Below, piece after piece: positions 18,292-28,132 of a stretch of DNA of 64,000 nt. The notes under the pieces were generated by a model, which saw nothing but the letters and a program-made list of their open reading frames with translations, was not told the DNA's origin and ran no database searches. Each line of letters begins with the position of its first letter. Positions within the stretch are counted from its first letter, which is position 1. Origin of the DNA: Metaclostridioides mangenotii (GTDB lineage: Bacteria; Bacillota; Clostridia; Peptostreptococcales; Peptostreptococcaceae); contig NZ_JAGGJX010000001.1 in the NCBI RefSeq assembly GCF_017873185.1, forward strand, positions 558,001 to 622,000, read 5' to 3'. The translations under genes and the position numbers were made by a program.

Positions 18292-18744
18292 TTATTTCAC
18301 TGAATTTAGGTACCTGTGTATAGCTCTAAGTTGACCCTTATATCCAGTGCATCTACATAAATTTCCATTTAGATAATCTATAACTTCTTCTTCAGTAGGA
18401 TTTTTTAACTCTATCTTCATAGCTAAAACCATCATTATAAATCCCGGAGCGCAGAATCCGCATTGATCTGCTCCCTCTTCTGCAAGAAAATCTCCGAATT
18501 CTTTTGCCTCTTTCTGCACCCCTTCTAGAGTTGTGATATTCTGACCATCTGCTCTAGCTGAAAGGAAATTGCATGATAGCTCTGCTTTATCATTTATCAT
18601 TATTGTGCATAGGCCACATGATCCAGTGTCGCAACCTTTTTTAACACTCACATACCCGTTTTCTCTAAGTGTATCTGCTAAAAAGTCATCTGGATTAATA
18701 TTTAATTCACTCTTTTTCCCATTTATAGTACATTTAATAATCAA
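18292..18744 (-). CDS. xdhC: Molybdenum hydroxylase, [2Fe-2S] subunit
   Basis: About 150 residues with both clusters of the family: a plant-type site GCDTGSCGLC plus a further Cys in LSCNF, and an alpha-helical site CGFCAPG with CRCTGY. Electrons pass from the Mo centre through these to FAD. A TTG start at 18744 is preferred over the GTG at 18753 because GGAG lies 7 bases before it. First gene of the three-subunit set, 40 bases behind an amidohydrolase. Confidence 0.9.
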   Translation of the reverse strand: MIIKCTINGKKSELNINPDDFLADTLRENGYVSVKKGCDTGSCGLCTIMINDKAELSCNFLSARADGQNITTLEGVQKEAKEFGDFLAEEGADQCGFCAPGFIMMVLAMKIELKNPTEEEVIDYLNGNLCRCTGYKGQLRAIHRYLNSVK

Positions 18745-18793
18745 ATATATCACTCCAAATTCAGTATAGTAAATATAATTAACTCAAAATTTA

Positions 18794-20200
18794 TTAGTAA
18801 AGGCTATTCCACTTGTGGCCTTCCATTCTATTTTTTATTGATCCTCTCTCACATAGTCTTTCAGCTGTATTTTGTGCGTCTCTAAGCACTCTCTCTTCAT
18901 CTGTAGTAAGAATTTTTGAATCTTCCATTATTACATTTCCGTCTACTACTACTCCTTCGATATTCTTTAAGCTCGATGAGTAAACTAATGTAGAAACTGG
19001 ATTGTGCATAGGTATAGCTTTAGGCGATAACATCGGATTGAATATAAGTAAATCTGCCTTCTTCCCAACTTCTAAAGATCCAATTTCATCGTCCATACCT
19101 ATAGCCCTCGCACCGTCTATTGTCGCAAGTTCAAGAACTTTTTCTGCGGAAATAGCTAGAGGATTACATTTGTTAACCTTATGCTGAAGCGCTGTAAGCT
19201 TCATAAGTTCTAACATATCCTGTGAATTGTTGCTAGCAGCACCATCTACTCCCAAACTAACAGTGATACCTTTTTTAAGCATCTCTGGAACTGGAGCTAC
19301 CCCTGAAGAAAGATACATATTACTTGCAGTGTTGTGAGATACTTTCATATCGTGTTTTTTAGTAAGTTCCATATCATCTTCAGTTAGGTATACACAATGA
19401 ACCATAAGCACATTTGGCCCAAGTATTCCTAATTTTTCTAAAACATTTATATCATACTCTCCGTGAAGCTCTTTTGCCGCCTCTCTATCAAAAGGTGTTT
19501 CTGAAATGTGTACTGTAAATAGCGCATTATCGTACTCCTTAGTTATTCTCCATAGCATCTCTAACATATCTTGTGAGTTAGACCATATTGCCGCTGGTGC
19601 AACTCCAATTTTTATTCTTCCATTTTCTGAATTGTGGTGTTTCTCAAAAAGTCTTCTTACATCTCTTTCAACTGTCTCTACATCTTGCATTATTCCTGGA
19701 TGAACTCCAAACTGTGCTCCAGTATTCATACATCCTCTTCCAAGTATCCCCCTTATTCCTAGTTCTTTATAGGCGTCTATTATCCCATCACATAAATTTT
19801 GCTTACTATGAGGATACATGTAATCAACCATAGTTGTTATTCCACTTCTAAGTCCTTCAACACATCCCAACATAGCTGCGTCGTAAGTATCTTTTGGCTC
19901 TAAATAGTTAGCTGCTGGGAATGTCATAGTTTCAAGCCAATCTTTTAAAACCATATCATCTCCCAATCCTTTTAACAGGGTCTGAAATAAGTGGTTGTGT
20001 GTATTTATAAATCCTGGGAATATAACCTTACCTTTTGCATCGATAACTTTTTTAGCATCGCAATATTTATCAACTATTTCCTCTGAACTTCCGATATCAA
20101 GTATTTTATTTCCTTCTATTGCTATTGCCCCATCAAATAGTACTTCTCTTTCTTTGTTTACAGTAACTACTATTGCATTTTTTATAAGAATATCGATCAT
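18794..20200 (-). CDS. Amidohydrolase (guanine/8-oxopurine deaminase-like)
   Basis: 468 residues, subtype III amidohydrolase of the TrzN/AtzB/8-oxoguanine deaminase group. Zinc ligands: HNH (68, 70), His231 in VHISE, Asp319 in GVDGAASNN; catalytic Glu234 and His268 (VHCVYL) are present. The enzyme should deaminate or dehalogenate a ring amine; with two nucleobase permeases and Mo hydroxylases in the same operon, an aminopurine is the most likely substrate. It is closely similar along its full length to the protein at 23803-25197, so the pair arose by duplication. AGGTGAAAAG precedes the ATG. Confidence 0.88.
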   Translation of the reverse strand: MIDILIKNAIVVTVNKEREVLFDGAIAIEGNKILDIGSSEEIVDKYCDAKKVIDAKGKVIFPGFINTHNHLFQTLLKGLGDDMVLKDWLETMTFPAANYLEPKDTYDAAMLGCVEGLRSGITTMVDYMYPHSKQNLCDGIIDAYKELGIRGILGRGCMNTGAQFGVHPGIMQDVETVERDVRRLFEKHHNSENGRIKIGVAPAAIWSNSQDMLEMLWRITKEYDNALFTVHISETPFDREAAKELHGEYDINVLEKLGILGPNVLMVHCVYLTEDDMELTKKHDMKVSHNTASNMYLSSGVAPVPEMLKKGITVSLGVDGAASNNSQDMLELMKLTALQHKVNKCNPLAISAEKVLELATIDGARAIGMDDEIGSLEVGKKADLLIFNPMLSPKAIPMHNPVSTLVYSSSLKNIEGVVVDGNVIMEDSKILTTDEERVLRDAQNTAERLCERGSIKNRMEGHKWNSLY

Positions 20201-20274
20201 CTTTTCACCTCATAAATTTATTTTATTTTGCTTTTGATGTAACATCAACATCAGACCTTTATTTATGAATTTTT

Positions 20275-20958
20275 TTATATTGTCGATAAGTGATCTCTGA
20301 GTGGAGATTTTTCATCTTGTGCTAAGTTTAACTCTTGTTTCTGCTTATTCCAGATTTCTAATCCGCACTTTGAAACCATTACAGCTTCAGCTACACCTTT
20401 TGAAAGTCTTACAACCGAATCCATTCCTACTTCATCTTCTTTTGCTCCTTTAGCTTTTTCGTCTTTACTCCATATTGTACCGCCTATATAACATCCACCA
20501 AGTCCACCAGTTACTAGCATTTCGTGCATTAGAAAAAAGTTTATTATTGGCAGTTTAGCGAGTTCTTCTCCGCCATATCTAGTTCCACCAGTTGTTATAG
20601 CAGCTCCTACTTTGTTTTGTAACTCTCCTGAGTGAACTAAGTACATCGGTCTTAATCTATTAAATACCGCTGTAAGTTGAGCTGTAATGCTCATATCATA
20701 AACTGGTGAAGCAACTATTATCCCATCAGCTTCAAGTATTTTCTTTTCTAGCTCTACTATATCGTCTTTTATGATACACATAGTTTTATTTCTAATACAG
20801 GCATCACAGTGAACACAAGGTCCAATTTTTTTACCTCTAACTGACCAATATTCTGTCTCTATTCCCGGTATCTTTTCAACCTCTTTTAAAGCTTCCATAA
20901 GTGCGTATTCCGTTGCACCTTTTCTTGGACTTCCACAAATTCCTAATATTTTAGCCAT
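20275..20958 (-). CDS. Flavodoxin-fold NAD(P)H-dependent FMN reductase family protein
   Basis: About 227 residues. KILGICGSPRKGATEYAL is the phosphate-binding loop of the NADPH-dependent FMN reductase/iron-sulfur flavoprotein family; CVHCDACIRNKTMC supplies four cysteines as in Fe-S flavoproteins (Isf), and ASPVYDMSITAQL and TTGGTRYGG fit the flavin-binding loops. The first ATG (20976) is rejected since AGGGGAG lies 7 bases before the second. It directly follows a Mo hydroxylase lacking a FAD subunit, so it may be its electron acceptor; this is inference. Confidence 0.85.
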   Translation of the reverse strand: MAKILGICGSPRKGATEYALMEALKEVEKIPGIETEYWSVRGKKIGPCVHCDACIRNKTMCIIKDDIVELEKKILEADGIIVASPVYDMSITAQLTAVFNRLRPMYLVHSGELQNKVGAAITTGGTRYGGEELAKLPIINFFLMHEMLVTGGLGGCYIGGTIWSKDEKAKGAKEDEVGMDSVVRLSKGVAEAVMVSKCGLEIWNKQKQELNLAQDEKSPLRDHLSTI

Positions 20959-21046
20959 AATGTCTCCCCTTTTCATCTCTATATTATAATTTTTAAATTA
21001 ATGATTTAGATTACTCAACATTTCTATAAGCCTTTAAGATTAATTA

Positions 21047-23260
21047 TTATAGTTTTATTGGCAATGAATGAACTTCTATTCCAGTAGCATCTAGCACGGC
21101 ATTAGCAACTGCTGGTGCTGATGGCACTACTGCACATTCACCTATACTCTTACCTCCATACGGTCCATCTTTTTCAAATCCATCTACAAAATGAATCCTT
21201 ATGTCGGGCATTTCATTTGCTCTAAGCATTTTGTAAGATGTGAACTCATCATTTAAAGGAACTCCTTTTTCATCGAAATTTACTTCTTCACTAAGAGCGT
21301 ATCCTAGACCCATATGAATTCCGCCCTCTAGCTGTCCTTGTAGATTCATAGGATTAATTACTGTTCCAACATCGTGGACTGCCACGAAATTTTCAACCTT
21401 TACTTTCTTAGTTTCTTTGTCTACTAGTACTTCTGCAAAGTGCACTCCATAGGATGTTATCCCCGCTGGAGATGAGAAGCTCTCTACAACAGATAGTTCT
21501 TTCAATGATTTACTTTGAGTAAATACCGCTACATCTGATAGAGTCTTGCTTTGATTTTTGTCTTCTTTATTTACAACTAAACCATCCTCAAGTATTAAAT
21601 TCTCTTTTGGAACTTCCATTAATTTTTCTGCTTCTACTAATATCATCTCTCTTAATTTTTCAGCAGTCTTTTTAGCTCCTGCACCTTCTACAAACACGCC
21701 TCTACTCGCATAGTCCCCTAAGTTAAATGTACACGCATCTGTATCTGCTTCATAAGTCTCAACATCTTCTGGTCTTATACCTAAAACTTCTGAAACCATC
21801 ATAGTCTGCATTGTAGCAACTCCATTACCCATATCGTGAACACCAGTGATAAGTGTTGCAGTTCCATCTTCGTTTAGCTTAAGAGTCAGAGTTATTACAT
21901 CTCTATGAGCTCCAAAAACTCCGTTTCCGTGAGCACCTATGGCCATTCCGACTCCCCTGTAGTACTTTTCTTCTTCTTTAGGTAGTCTCTTTTTCTCATC
22001 CCATCCAAATAACTCTTTTCCTTTTTCAATACAGTCTAGTATTCTTGGATTTCCAAGAGGTGCGTTAAATCTTACATCTACACTATCAGGTTCAGCTGAA
22101 TTCTTCTCTTGAACATAAGTTAAATCCAATCCTAAAGTCTTTGCTATTTTACCGATCTGTGCTTGCTGAGCCATAAATACTTGTGGAGATCCATAACCTC
22201 TCATAGCACCGGCTATAGGCGTATTTGTATAAACAGGAATCCCTTTAAATCTCATGTTAGGAATTTTGTATACTTTGTATACCTTGTGGCTTAGTGCACC
22301 CATAACATTAAGCGCACTCGATGCGTATGCACCTGTATTTGTGTATATTTCAATATTTTGCGCTAATATCTCTCCATCATTTTTAACACCAGTTTTTATT
22401 TTTACATAAGCACCATGACGAGTTCTTGTAGCTATAATAGATTCTTTTCTATTTAATACAAGCTTTACAGGTCTTTTTGTCATTATAGATAGTACTGCTG
22501 CCACTGGCTCTATCGTCATCTCAAGTTTTCCACCAAATGATCCGCCTATTGCCGGTCTTACAACTCTAATCTTGTGAAGTGGCATCTCAAATATCTGAGA
22601 AAGTATTATTCTAAATGCAAATGTATTTTGGCAAGGAGTATAAACTGTTAAATTGTGGTTGTAGTCATAGTGAGCAATTACTGAATGTGTTTCTATTGCA
22701 CCATGGTGTATTGCAGGTACATTGTATTCATCTTCAAATACATTATCACATTCTTCAAAAGCTTCATCTACATTCCCCGCATCTATCTCCATTTCTGCGA
22801 TTTTATTTGTTTTACCGTGAATTAAATCCGCACCTTCTTTTATTGCATCTTGTATAGTAAGCACTGCTGGCAACTCTTCGTACTCAACTTTTATTAGGTT
22901 CACAGCTTTTTCTGCCGCTTCAATTGTCTCGGCTGCAACAGCTGCAATCCTATCCCCTACATATCTAACAGTTTTATTAAACACTGCTTCATCTTTTGGT
23001 ATATCGTGTTCAAAGAATCTAAGTGCTCCGTTGTATCTTATATTGGAAGAATTTAAATGTGTTGCCACTGCTCTTACACCTTCAACCTTTAAAGCTTCAT
23101 CCACATCTATACTCTTTATCTTTGCATGTGCAACAGGACTTAGGAGCAATTTAGCGTGTAATACGTTTTGAGGTTTAAGGTCTGAAACGTATTTCAGTTG
23201 TCCTGTTACTTTTAGAGCTGCATCTTTCACAGGATAAGATTTACCTATAACTCTTTCCAT
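21047..23260 (-). CDS. Molybdenum hydroxylase Mo-binding subunit (FAD-less set)
   Basis: 737 residues of the xanthine dehydrogenase Mo domain family. IGGSFGGK (238-245), MRGYGSPQ and the catalytic Glu708 in GGKSIGE are all present, so it should be active. It differs clearly from the other two Mo subunits in the window. It starts next to the stop of its [2Fe-2S] partner, and the AGGAGG is inside that gene's end, implying coupled translation. No FAD subunit gene adjoins. Two-subunit Mo hydroxylases of this sort are known (for example, some aldehyde or nicotinate-type enzymes) and use other acceptors. Substrate unknown; a purine derivative is likely from context. Confidence 0.88.
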   Translation of the reverse strand: MERVIGKSYPVKDAALKVTGQLKYVSDLKPQNVLHAKLLLSPVAHAKIKSIDVDEALKVEGVRAVATHLNSSNIRYNGALRFFEHDIPKDEAVFNKTVRYVGDRIAAVAAETIEAAEKAVNLIKVEYEELPAVLTIQDAIKEGADLIHGKTNKIAEMEIDAGNVDEAFEECDNVFEDEYNVPAIHHGAIETHSVIAHYDYNHNLTVYTPCQNTFAFRIILSQIFEMPLHKIRVVRPAIGGSFGGKLEMTIEPVAAVLSIMTKRPVKLVLNRKESIIATRTRHGAYVKIKTGVKNDGEILAQNIEIYTNTGAYASSALNVMGALSHKVYKVYKIPNMRFKGIPVYTNTPIAGAMRGYGSPQVFMAQQAQIGKIAKTLGLDLTYVQEKNSAEPDSVDVRFNAPLGNPRILDCIEKGKELFGWDEKKRLPKEEEKYYRGVGMAIGAHGNGVFGAHRDVITLTLKLNEDGTATLITGVHDMGNGVATMQTMMVSEVLGIRPEDVETYEADTDACTFNLGDYASRGVFVEGAGAKKTAEKLREMILVEAEKLMEVPKENLILEDGLVVNKEDKNQSKTLSDVAVFTQSKSLKELSVVESFSSPAGITSYGVHFAEVLVDKETKKVKVENFVAVHDVGTVINPMNLQGQLEGGIHMGLGYALSEEVNFDEKGVPLNDEFTSYKMLRANEMPDIRIHFVDGFEKDGPYGGKSIGECAVVPSAPAVANAVLDATGIEVHSLPIKL

Positions 23261-23261
23261 A

Positions 23262-23732
23262 TTACTTACCTCCTAACTTTCTAGCAGATAGCTTAACTGC
23301 TTCTATAATTTTTACATATCCAGTACAACGACAGAGATTTCCTTTGAAAGCTTCTCTAATTTCATCTTCATTAGGTGATTGATTTCTATTTAGAAGTCCC
23401 TGTGTTGTTATAATCATTCCCGGAGTACAGTAGCCACATTGAACTGCCCCCACTTCAATAAATGATTTCTGTATTGGATGAAGCTTATCTCCATCTGCAA
23501 ATCCTTCAATTGTAACAATCTTTTTACCTTCAAAGTCTTTAGCAAGCGCTTTACAAGTTTTCCTATCAACACCGTCTATTAAAGCTTTACATGCTCCGCA
23601 ACTACCGCTATTGCATCCTATTTTTGCCCCCGTTAAATTTAACTTTTCACGAAGTACATATAAAAGAGTTTCATTTTCTTCTATATATACATCGTAAATG
23701 TAATTATTTACATCTAATTTTATCTGTTTCAT
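23262..23732 (-). CDS. Molybdenum hydroxylase [2Fe-2S] subunit (FAD-less set)
   Basis: 156 residues with the plant-type cluster ligands GCNSGSCGAC and RKTCKAL, and the second cluster CGYCTPG with CRCTGY. AGGAGG precedes the ATG. It pairs with the Mo subunit just downstream, and electrons must leave through it to a separate carrier, as there is no FAD subunit. Confidence 0.9.
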   Translation of the reverse strand: MKQIKLDVNNYIYDVYIEENETLLYVLREKLNLTGAKIGCNSGSCGACKALIDGVDRKTCKALAKDFEGKKIVTIEGFADGDKLHPIQKSFIEVGAVQCGYCTPGMIITTQGLLNRNQSPNEDEIREAFKGNLCRCTGYVKIIEAVKLSARKLGGK

Positions 23733-23802
23733 ATTTAACCTCCTAAGAATAAATAAGCGCTTTTATGTAATTTACAAGTTGAAATATTAATTTAAATCTG
23801 TC

Positions 23803-25197
23803 TTAGAACAAGCTATTCCATGTATGGCCTTCCATCCTATTACTTATATCAGCTCTTTTACATAATTCTTCTGCTGCCTTTTGTGTATTTTTATATACTT
23901 TTTCTTCACTTTCAATTGTTTTAATGTCTCCATCTTCCATTATCATGTTTCCATCTACTATTACAGTTTCTATATTGTCCATAGTAGATGAGTAAACTAA
24001 TGTAGATACTGGGTTGTGAAGTGGTATCGATTTTGGAGAAAGCATCGAATTAAACACTACTAAGTCTGCTTTTTTACCAATTTCAAGCGATCCTATTTCA
24101 TCTTCCATTCTAAGAGTTCTAGCCCCTTCAATAGTTGCCATCTCTAAAACTTTTTCAGCTGATATGGCTAGTGGATCACATTTGTCTACTTTATGTTGAA
24201 GTGCTGTAAGTTTCATAAGCTCTACCATGTCCTGTGAGTTGTTACTAGCGGCGCCATCCAATCCTAAACTTACATTTATTTCAGCCTTTAACATTTCGGG
24301 AACCGGAGCCACACCTGATGCTAAATACATATTACTTGCAACATTATGTGAAACCTTGATGTTGTATTTTTTAAGAATTTCTATATCTTCATTATCAACG
24401 CATACACAGTGCACCGCTACAACTTCAGGACCTAATATATCCCACTTTTCAAGTAGTTTAATATCTATTTCTCCATGTATCTCTTTTGTTTTGTTTCTTG
24501 CAAAATCAGTTTCTGATAAGTGAACTGTAAAATATGAATCGTATTCTTTAACTATCTTCCACAACATTCTGCCCATTTCTTCTGATATAGCCCACATTGA
24601 AGAAGGTGCTACACATAGTTTGATTCTGCCATTATAAGAGTTATGATATTTATCGAATAATCTTCTAAGATCTTTTTCTACTGTTACTACATCTTCAATT
24701 AGTTCTTTGTGAATACCTAGATCTATACATCCTCTTCCTATTACACCTCTTATACCTAAATCTTGATAAGCTTTTATAATTCCATCTGTTAGACCAGCTC
24801 TATTGTGAGTGTGCATGTAGTCAACCATTGTAGTTATTCCACTCTTCAGTCCTTCTACACATCCGTGCATAGCTGCATCATAGGTGTCTTGTTCAGTTAA
24901 AAACTTAGCTGACGGGAACATCATGCTGTTTAACCACCCGTCTAATGCCATATCATCTCCAAGCCCCTTAAGAAGCACTTGGAAAAGATGGTTATGAGTG
25001 TTTATAAATCCTGGGAAGATTACTTTTCCATTTCCTCCTACTACCTTTTTAACTTCTGTATATTTTAATTCTAAATCTTTAGAATTTCCTATATCTAGTA
25101 TTCTGTCGTCTTTTATTGCTATAGCTCCATCAAATAAAACCTCTCTATTTTTATTTACCGTAACAATTATTGCATTTTTTATAAGTATATCGATCAC
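23803..25197 (-). CDS. Amidohydrolase (guanine/8-oxopurine deaminase-like), paralogue
   Basis: 464 residues, GTG start with GGGGAC upstream. Ligands HNH (68, 70), His226 in VHLSE, His263 in VHCVCV and Asp314 in GLDGAASNN are intact. The C-terminal tail NRMEGHTWNSLF matches that of the 18794-20200 protein almost exactly. The two copies probably have diverged in substrate, each beside its own Mo hydroxylase. Zinc-dependent deamination of an aminopurine is inferred. Confidence 0.87.
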   Translation of the reverse strand: MIDILIKNAIIVTVNKNREVLFDGAIAIKDDRILDIGNSKDLELKYTEVKKVVGGNGKVIFPGFINTHNHLFQVLLKGLGDDMALDGWLNSMMFPSAKFLTEQDTYDAAMHGCVEGLKSGITTMVDYMHTHNRAGLTDGIIKAYQDLGIRGVIGRGCIDLGIHKELIEDVVTVEKDLRRLFDKYHNSYNGRIKLCVAPSSMWAISEEMGRMLWKIVKEYDSYFTVHLSETDFARNKTKEIHGEIDIKLLEKWDILGPEVVAVHCVCVDNEDIEILKKYNIKVSHNVASNMYLASGVAPVPEMLKAEINVSLGLDGAASNNSQDMVELMKLTALQHKVDKCDPLAISAEKVLEMATIEGARTLRMEDEIGSLEIGKKADLVVFNSMLSPKSIPLHNPVSTLVYSSTMDNIETVIVDGNMIMEDGDIKTIESEEKVYKNTQKAAEELCKRADISNRMEGHTWNSLF

Positions 25198-25252
25198 TTA
25201 AGTCCCCTCCATTTGAAATAAAATTTATTATTATAATACATTTCTTCAAATA

Positions 25253-26608
25253 CTATCCGATTTTCTCCTTTGAAGCAGCTATTTCATCTTTACTAAATAA
25301 CTTTAGTTTAAATACTGTTTGAAGAAGAATTGCTATAACAGCTCCTGATACTATATAAGAATTTCCTACTATTGTCTGTACAATATCTGGGAACTGATTT
25401 AATACCTGCGGGAATGTAGATACACCTATACTTACTGCTATAGAAACTCCAGCTATAAGGTTATTTTCTTCTGTAAATCCGTCTGAACCTATAATTGAGA
25501 ATCCTGACATTGCTATAGATGAGAATACTACTATTGTAGCTCCACCTATCACACAGTTAGGAATTGTAGTCATAATAGCCCCTAAATATGGTGATACACC
25601 TGCTAGTAATAAAACTGCCGCACCTAAAGCTATTACATATCTACTTATCACTTTGTTCATTGAAACTATTACTGTGTTCTGGCTAAATACTCCAGTCGGT
25701 AATGCTGAGAAAACTGAAGATATTATTGATGATATTGAATTACCTAAAACTATTGAGGATAGTTCTTCATCTGTAACCGCTCTGTCCATTGCTCCCATTG
25801 TAACTATTGTAGTTGCGCCCATCATATCTACGATTCCTATTATATAAATTATAGTGAACATAACTATTAGTTCAGGTTTAAATTCTAATCCAAATGCTAC
25901 TGGTGTCGGTAGAGATATAAAAGCTGCCCCTTGTACTGCAGAGAAATCAATTATTCCAGCTGCAAGAGAAACCGCATATCCTACTACAATTCCTATAAGT
26001 ATTGATGAATTTTTTACTAATCCTTTTCCGAATTTATTGATCATAATTATTATAATCGCTACGAATCCACCAATTAAAAAGTTAATTGGGTTACCAAAGA
26101 GCTCAGTACCTTCACCGCCAGCCAAGTTTTTTATAGCTGTTGAGAAAAGTCCAATTCCCATACATGCAATGATAGTTCCCGAGATAACAGCCGTAAATAT
26201 ATGTCTAATCTTCTTGATAATAAATCCTATAAAGAAAACTATTACTCCTGCTGCAATTTGTGCTCCAAATAGTGCTGCAAGACCATGCTCTGCTGCTACT
26301 GAAATACATGCTCCTAAAAATACATAGCTCATACCCATCATCAGTGGAAGCCTTACTCCAATTTTATATCCTTTAAATAAAGGAATAGGATATAATTGTA
26401 AAAATGTTGCTAATCCCGCCGCCAACATAGATCCTTGTATAAGCATAGTTGACTGCGTTTGATTAAGTCCGACAACGTTTGCAATAAGAATTGCAGGAAC
26501 CATATTTCCCACTATCATCGCTAGTAAATGTTGTAAAGCTAGTGGTACCGCTTCTTTTAAAGGTGGAATCCCATCTAAATCATACTTTGATGTGTTGTTT
26601 ACTTTCAT
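25253..26608 (-). CDS. NCS2 nucleobase permease (xanthine/uric acid/purine)
   Basis: About 451 residues with a dozen or more hydrophobic segments, of the nucleobase:cation symporter-2 family. N-terminal PLKEAVPLALQHLLAMIVGN, and SQNTVIVSMNKV in the position of the family's QN-G signature. The start at 26608 (MKVNNTS) is preferred: GGGAGG lies before it and the ATG at 26629 has none. Second of two adjacent NCS2 genes heading the purine operon; imports the substrates of the downstream enzymes. Confidence 0.9.
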   Translation of the reverse strand: MKVNNTSKYDLDGIPPLKEAVPLALQHLLAMIVGNMVPAILIANVVGLNQTQSTMLIQGSMLAAGLATFLQLYPIPLFKGYKIGVRLPLMMGMSYVFLGACISVAAEHGLAALFGAQIAAGVIVFFIGFIIKKIRHIFTAVISGTIIACMGIGLFSTAIKNLAGGEGTELFGNPINFLIGGFVAIIIIMINKFGKGLVKNSSILIGIVVGYAVSLAAGIIDFSAVQGAAFISLPTPVAFGLEFKPELIVMFTIIYIIGIVDMMGATTIVTMGAMDRAVTDEELSSIVLGNSISSIISSVFSALPTGVFSQNTVIVSMNKVISRYVIALGAAVLLLAGVSPYLGAIMTTIPNCVIGGATIVVFSSIAMSGFSIIGSDGFTEENNLIAGVSIAVSIGVSTFPQVLNQFPDIVQTIVGNSYIVSGAVIAILLQTVFKLKLFSKDEIAASKEKIG

Positions 26609-26665
26609 AAAATAAATCCTCCCATACATAAATATTTTTTAAATATTTTTATGCTTATGAACTTA

Positions 26666-28051
26666 TTACACTTCCTTCTTCAATTCTTTAATTTTCGACT
26701 TCTTTGCTGATACCATTTCTGCCCTTTCCTTGGATTCTTGAGCTAAACTCTTCTCAGGTATTATTAAGTTTAGAGTAAATGCAACTATCGCAGCTATTAC
26801 TATTGGCGATTCTCCAAATACCATCTGTACAAACTCAGGGAATAATACTTGTGCTTCTGGTACCGAAGTTATTCCCATTGCTAGGGCTATTGCCAGACCA
26901 ACTATAGTTGTATTTCTTGATGATAACTCCTGAGTAAATATAAGTCTCATACCTGTCATCATAATCATACTGAAGATCGACATTGTAGCCCCACCTAAAA
27001 CAGCATATGGAATAGTAGTCATAAGTGAACCAAATTTCGGTATAAATCCAGCTAATAGCATGAATATTCCAGCAATAGCGAATACATATTTACTTATAAC
27101 CTTATTCATAGCTACAATCCCAACATTTTGACTGTATGCTGATGGTGGAAGTCCTCCAAATATTGATCCGAATATAGTTGCAATGCCAGAGCCTATAACT
27201 CCTCTTGATAGCTCTTTTCCTGTTATATCCCTATCCATTCCACTTATAGTTGTAGCTGATAGGTCTCCTATACTTTGAATTGCGTTTACAATACTTACTA
27301 TTGCTACAGATAACACAACTGGTAGATCAAATTGTATCCCAAACGATAATGGTTTTGGCAGAGCCACCCATCCCGCTTCTTTGATAGGAGATAAATCAAC
27401 CATTTCAAATACAAATGCAACAACATAACCAATCATAATTCCTAAAAATAGCGATGCTAACTTAGCGTATCCTTTTGCAAATTGATTTAATCCAATTACT
27501 ACAAATAGTGTAAATGTAGCCAAAGCCCAGTTTGCTAATGATCCATAGTTGGCGTTACCAGTACCACCTGCAATATAATTTACACCTACTGGGAATAATG
27601 ATAGGCCAATTGTAAGAACTACCGTGCCAGTAACAATGTTTGGAAATAATTTTCTTATTCTCTTAATACAGATACCAATTATTATTGTTACAATACCTGC
27701 TACAATCTGTGCACCAAATATACTAGCTATACCATATCCTTTTGCCACTGCCACTAATGTTGGTACATAGGTAAAACCAATACCGTAGATTATTGGTAAA
27801 CCAGATCCAAATCCAAATGGCGGATATAGCTGAATTAGGGTAGCCACACCTGCTGTTATCAGTGCATATTGTACTAATAGCGTTATCTGATCTCCTGGTA
27901 CACCCACTGCGCTCCCAACTACTATTGGAACGGTTACTGTACCAACTATCATAGCGAGTATATGTTGTAACGATAGCGGCAGACATTTTAACAAAGGCGG
28001 TTTTCCTTCAAGATCAAATACAGATTCATTTGTAACCTTGTTCTTTTCCAA
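26666..28051 (-). CDS. NCS2 nucleobase permease, first gene of the purine operon
   Basis: 461 residues, same family as its neighbour but clearly diverged. LPLSLQHILAMIVG opens the membrane part, and YSQNVGIVAMNKV is the substrate-site signature. It has a charged C-terminal tail rich in Lys and Glu. The start is TTG with AGGAG 9 bases before. About 80 bases upstream is a sigma-54 promoter. Two different NCS2 carriers suggest two substrates, for example xanthine and uric acid; the split cannot be assigned from sequence. Confidence 0.9.
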   Translation of the reverse strand: MEKNKVTNESVFDLEGKPPLLKCLPLSLQHILAMIVGTVTVPIVVGSAVGVPGDQITLLVQYALITAGVATLIQLYPPFGFGSGLPIIYGIGFTYVPTLVAVAKGYGIASIFGAQIVAGIVTIIIGICIKRIRKLFPNIVTGTVVLTIGLSLFPVGVNYIAGGTGNANYGSLANWALATFTLFVVIGLNQFAKGYAKLASLFLGIMIGYVVAFVFEMVDLSPIKEAGWVALPKPLSFGIQFDLPVVLSVAIVSIVNAIQSIGDLSATTISGMDRDITGKELSRGVIGSGIATIFGSIFGGLPPSAYSQNVGIVAMNKVISKYVFAIAGIFMLLAGFIPKFGSLMTTIPYAVLGGATMSIFSMIMMTGMRLIFTQELSSRNTTIVGLAIALAMGITSVPEAQVLFPEFVQMVFGESPIVIAAIVAFTLNLIIPEKSLAQESKERAEMVSAKKSKIKELKKEV

Positions 28052-28132
28052 CTAAAATCACTCCTAACAATTTTATAAGGTCAATTTAAGTTTAGATATA
28101 TGTTTTATGTCAATTGCCTTTGACTTAATTTA

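Noticed and set aside
27723-27986. ORF with Ser/Tyr/Trp-rich product inside the NCS2 permease
   Set aside because: Same strand, other frame, within a clearly conserved permease; biased composition shows it is a shadow.
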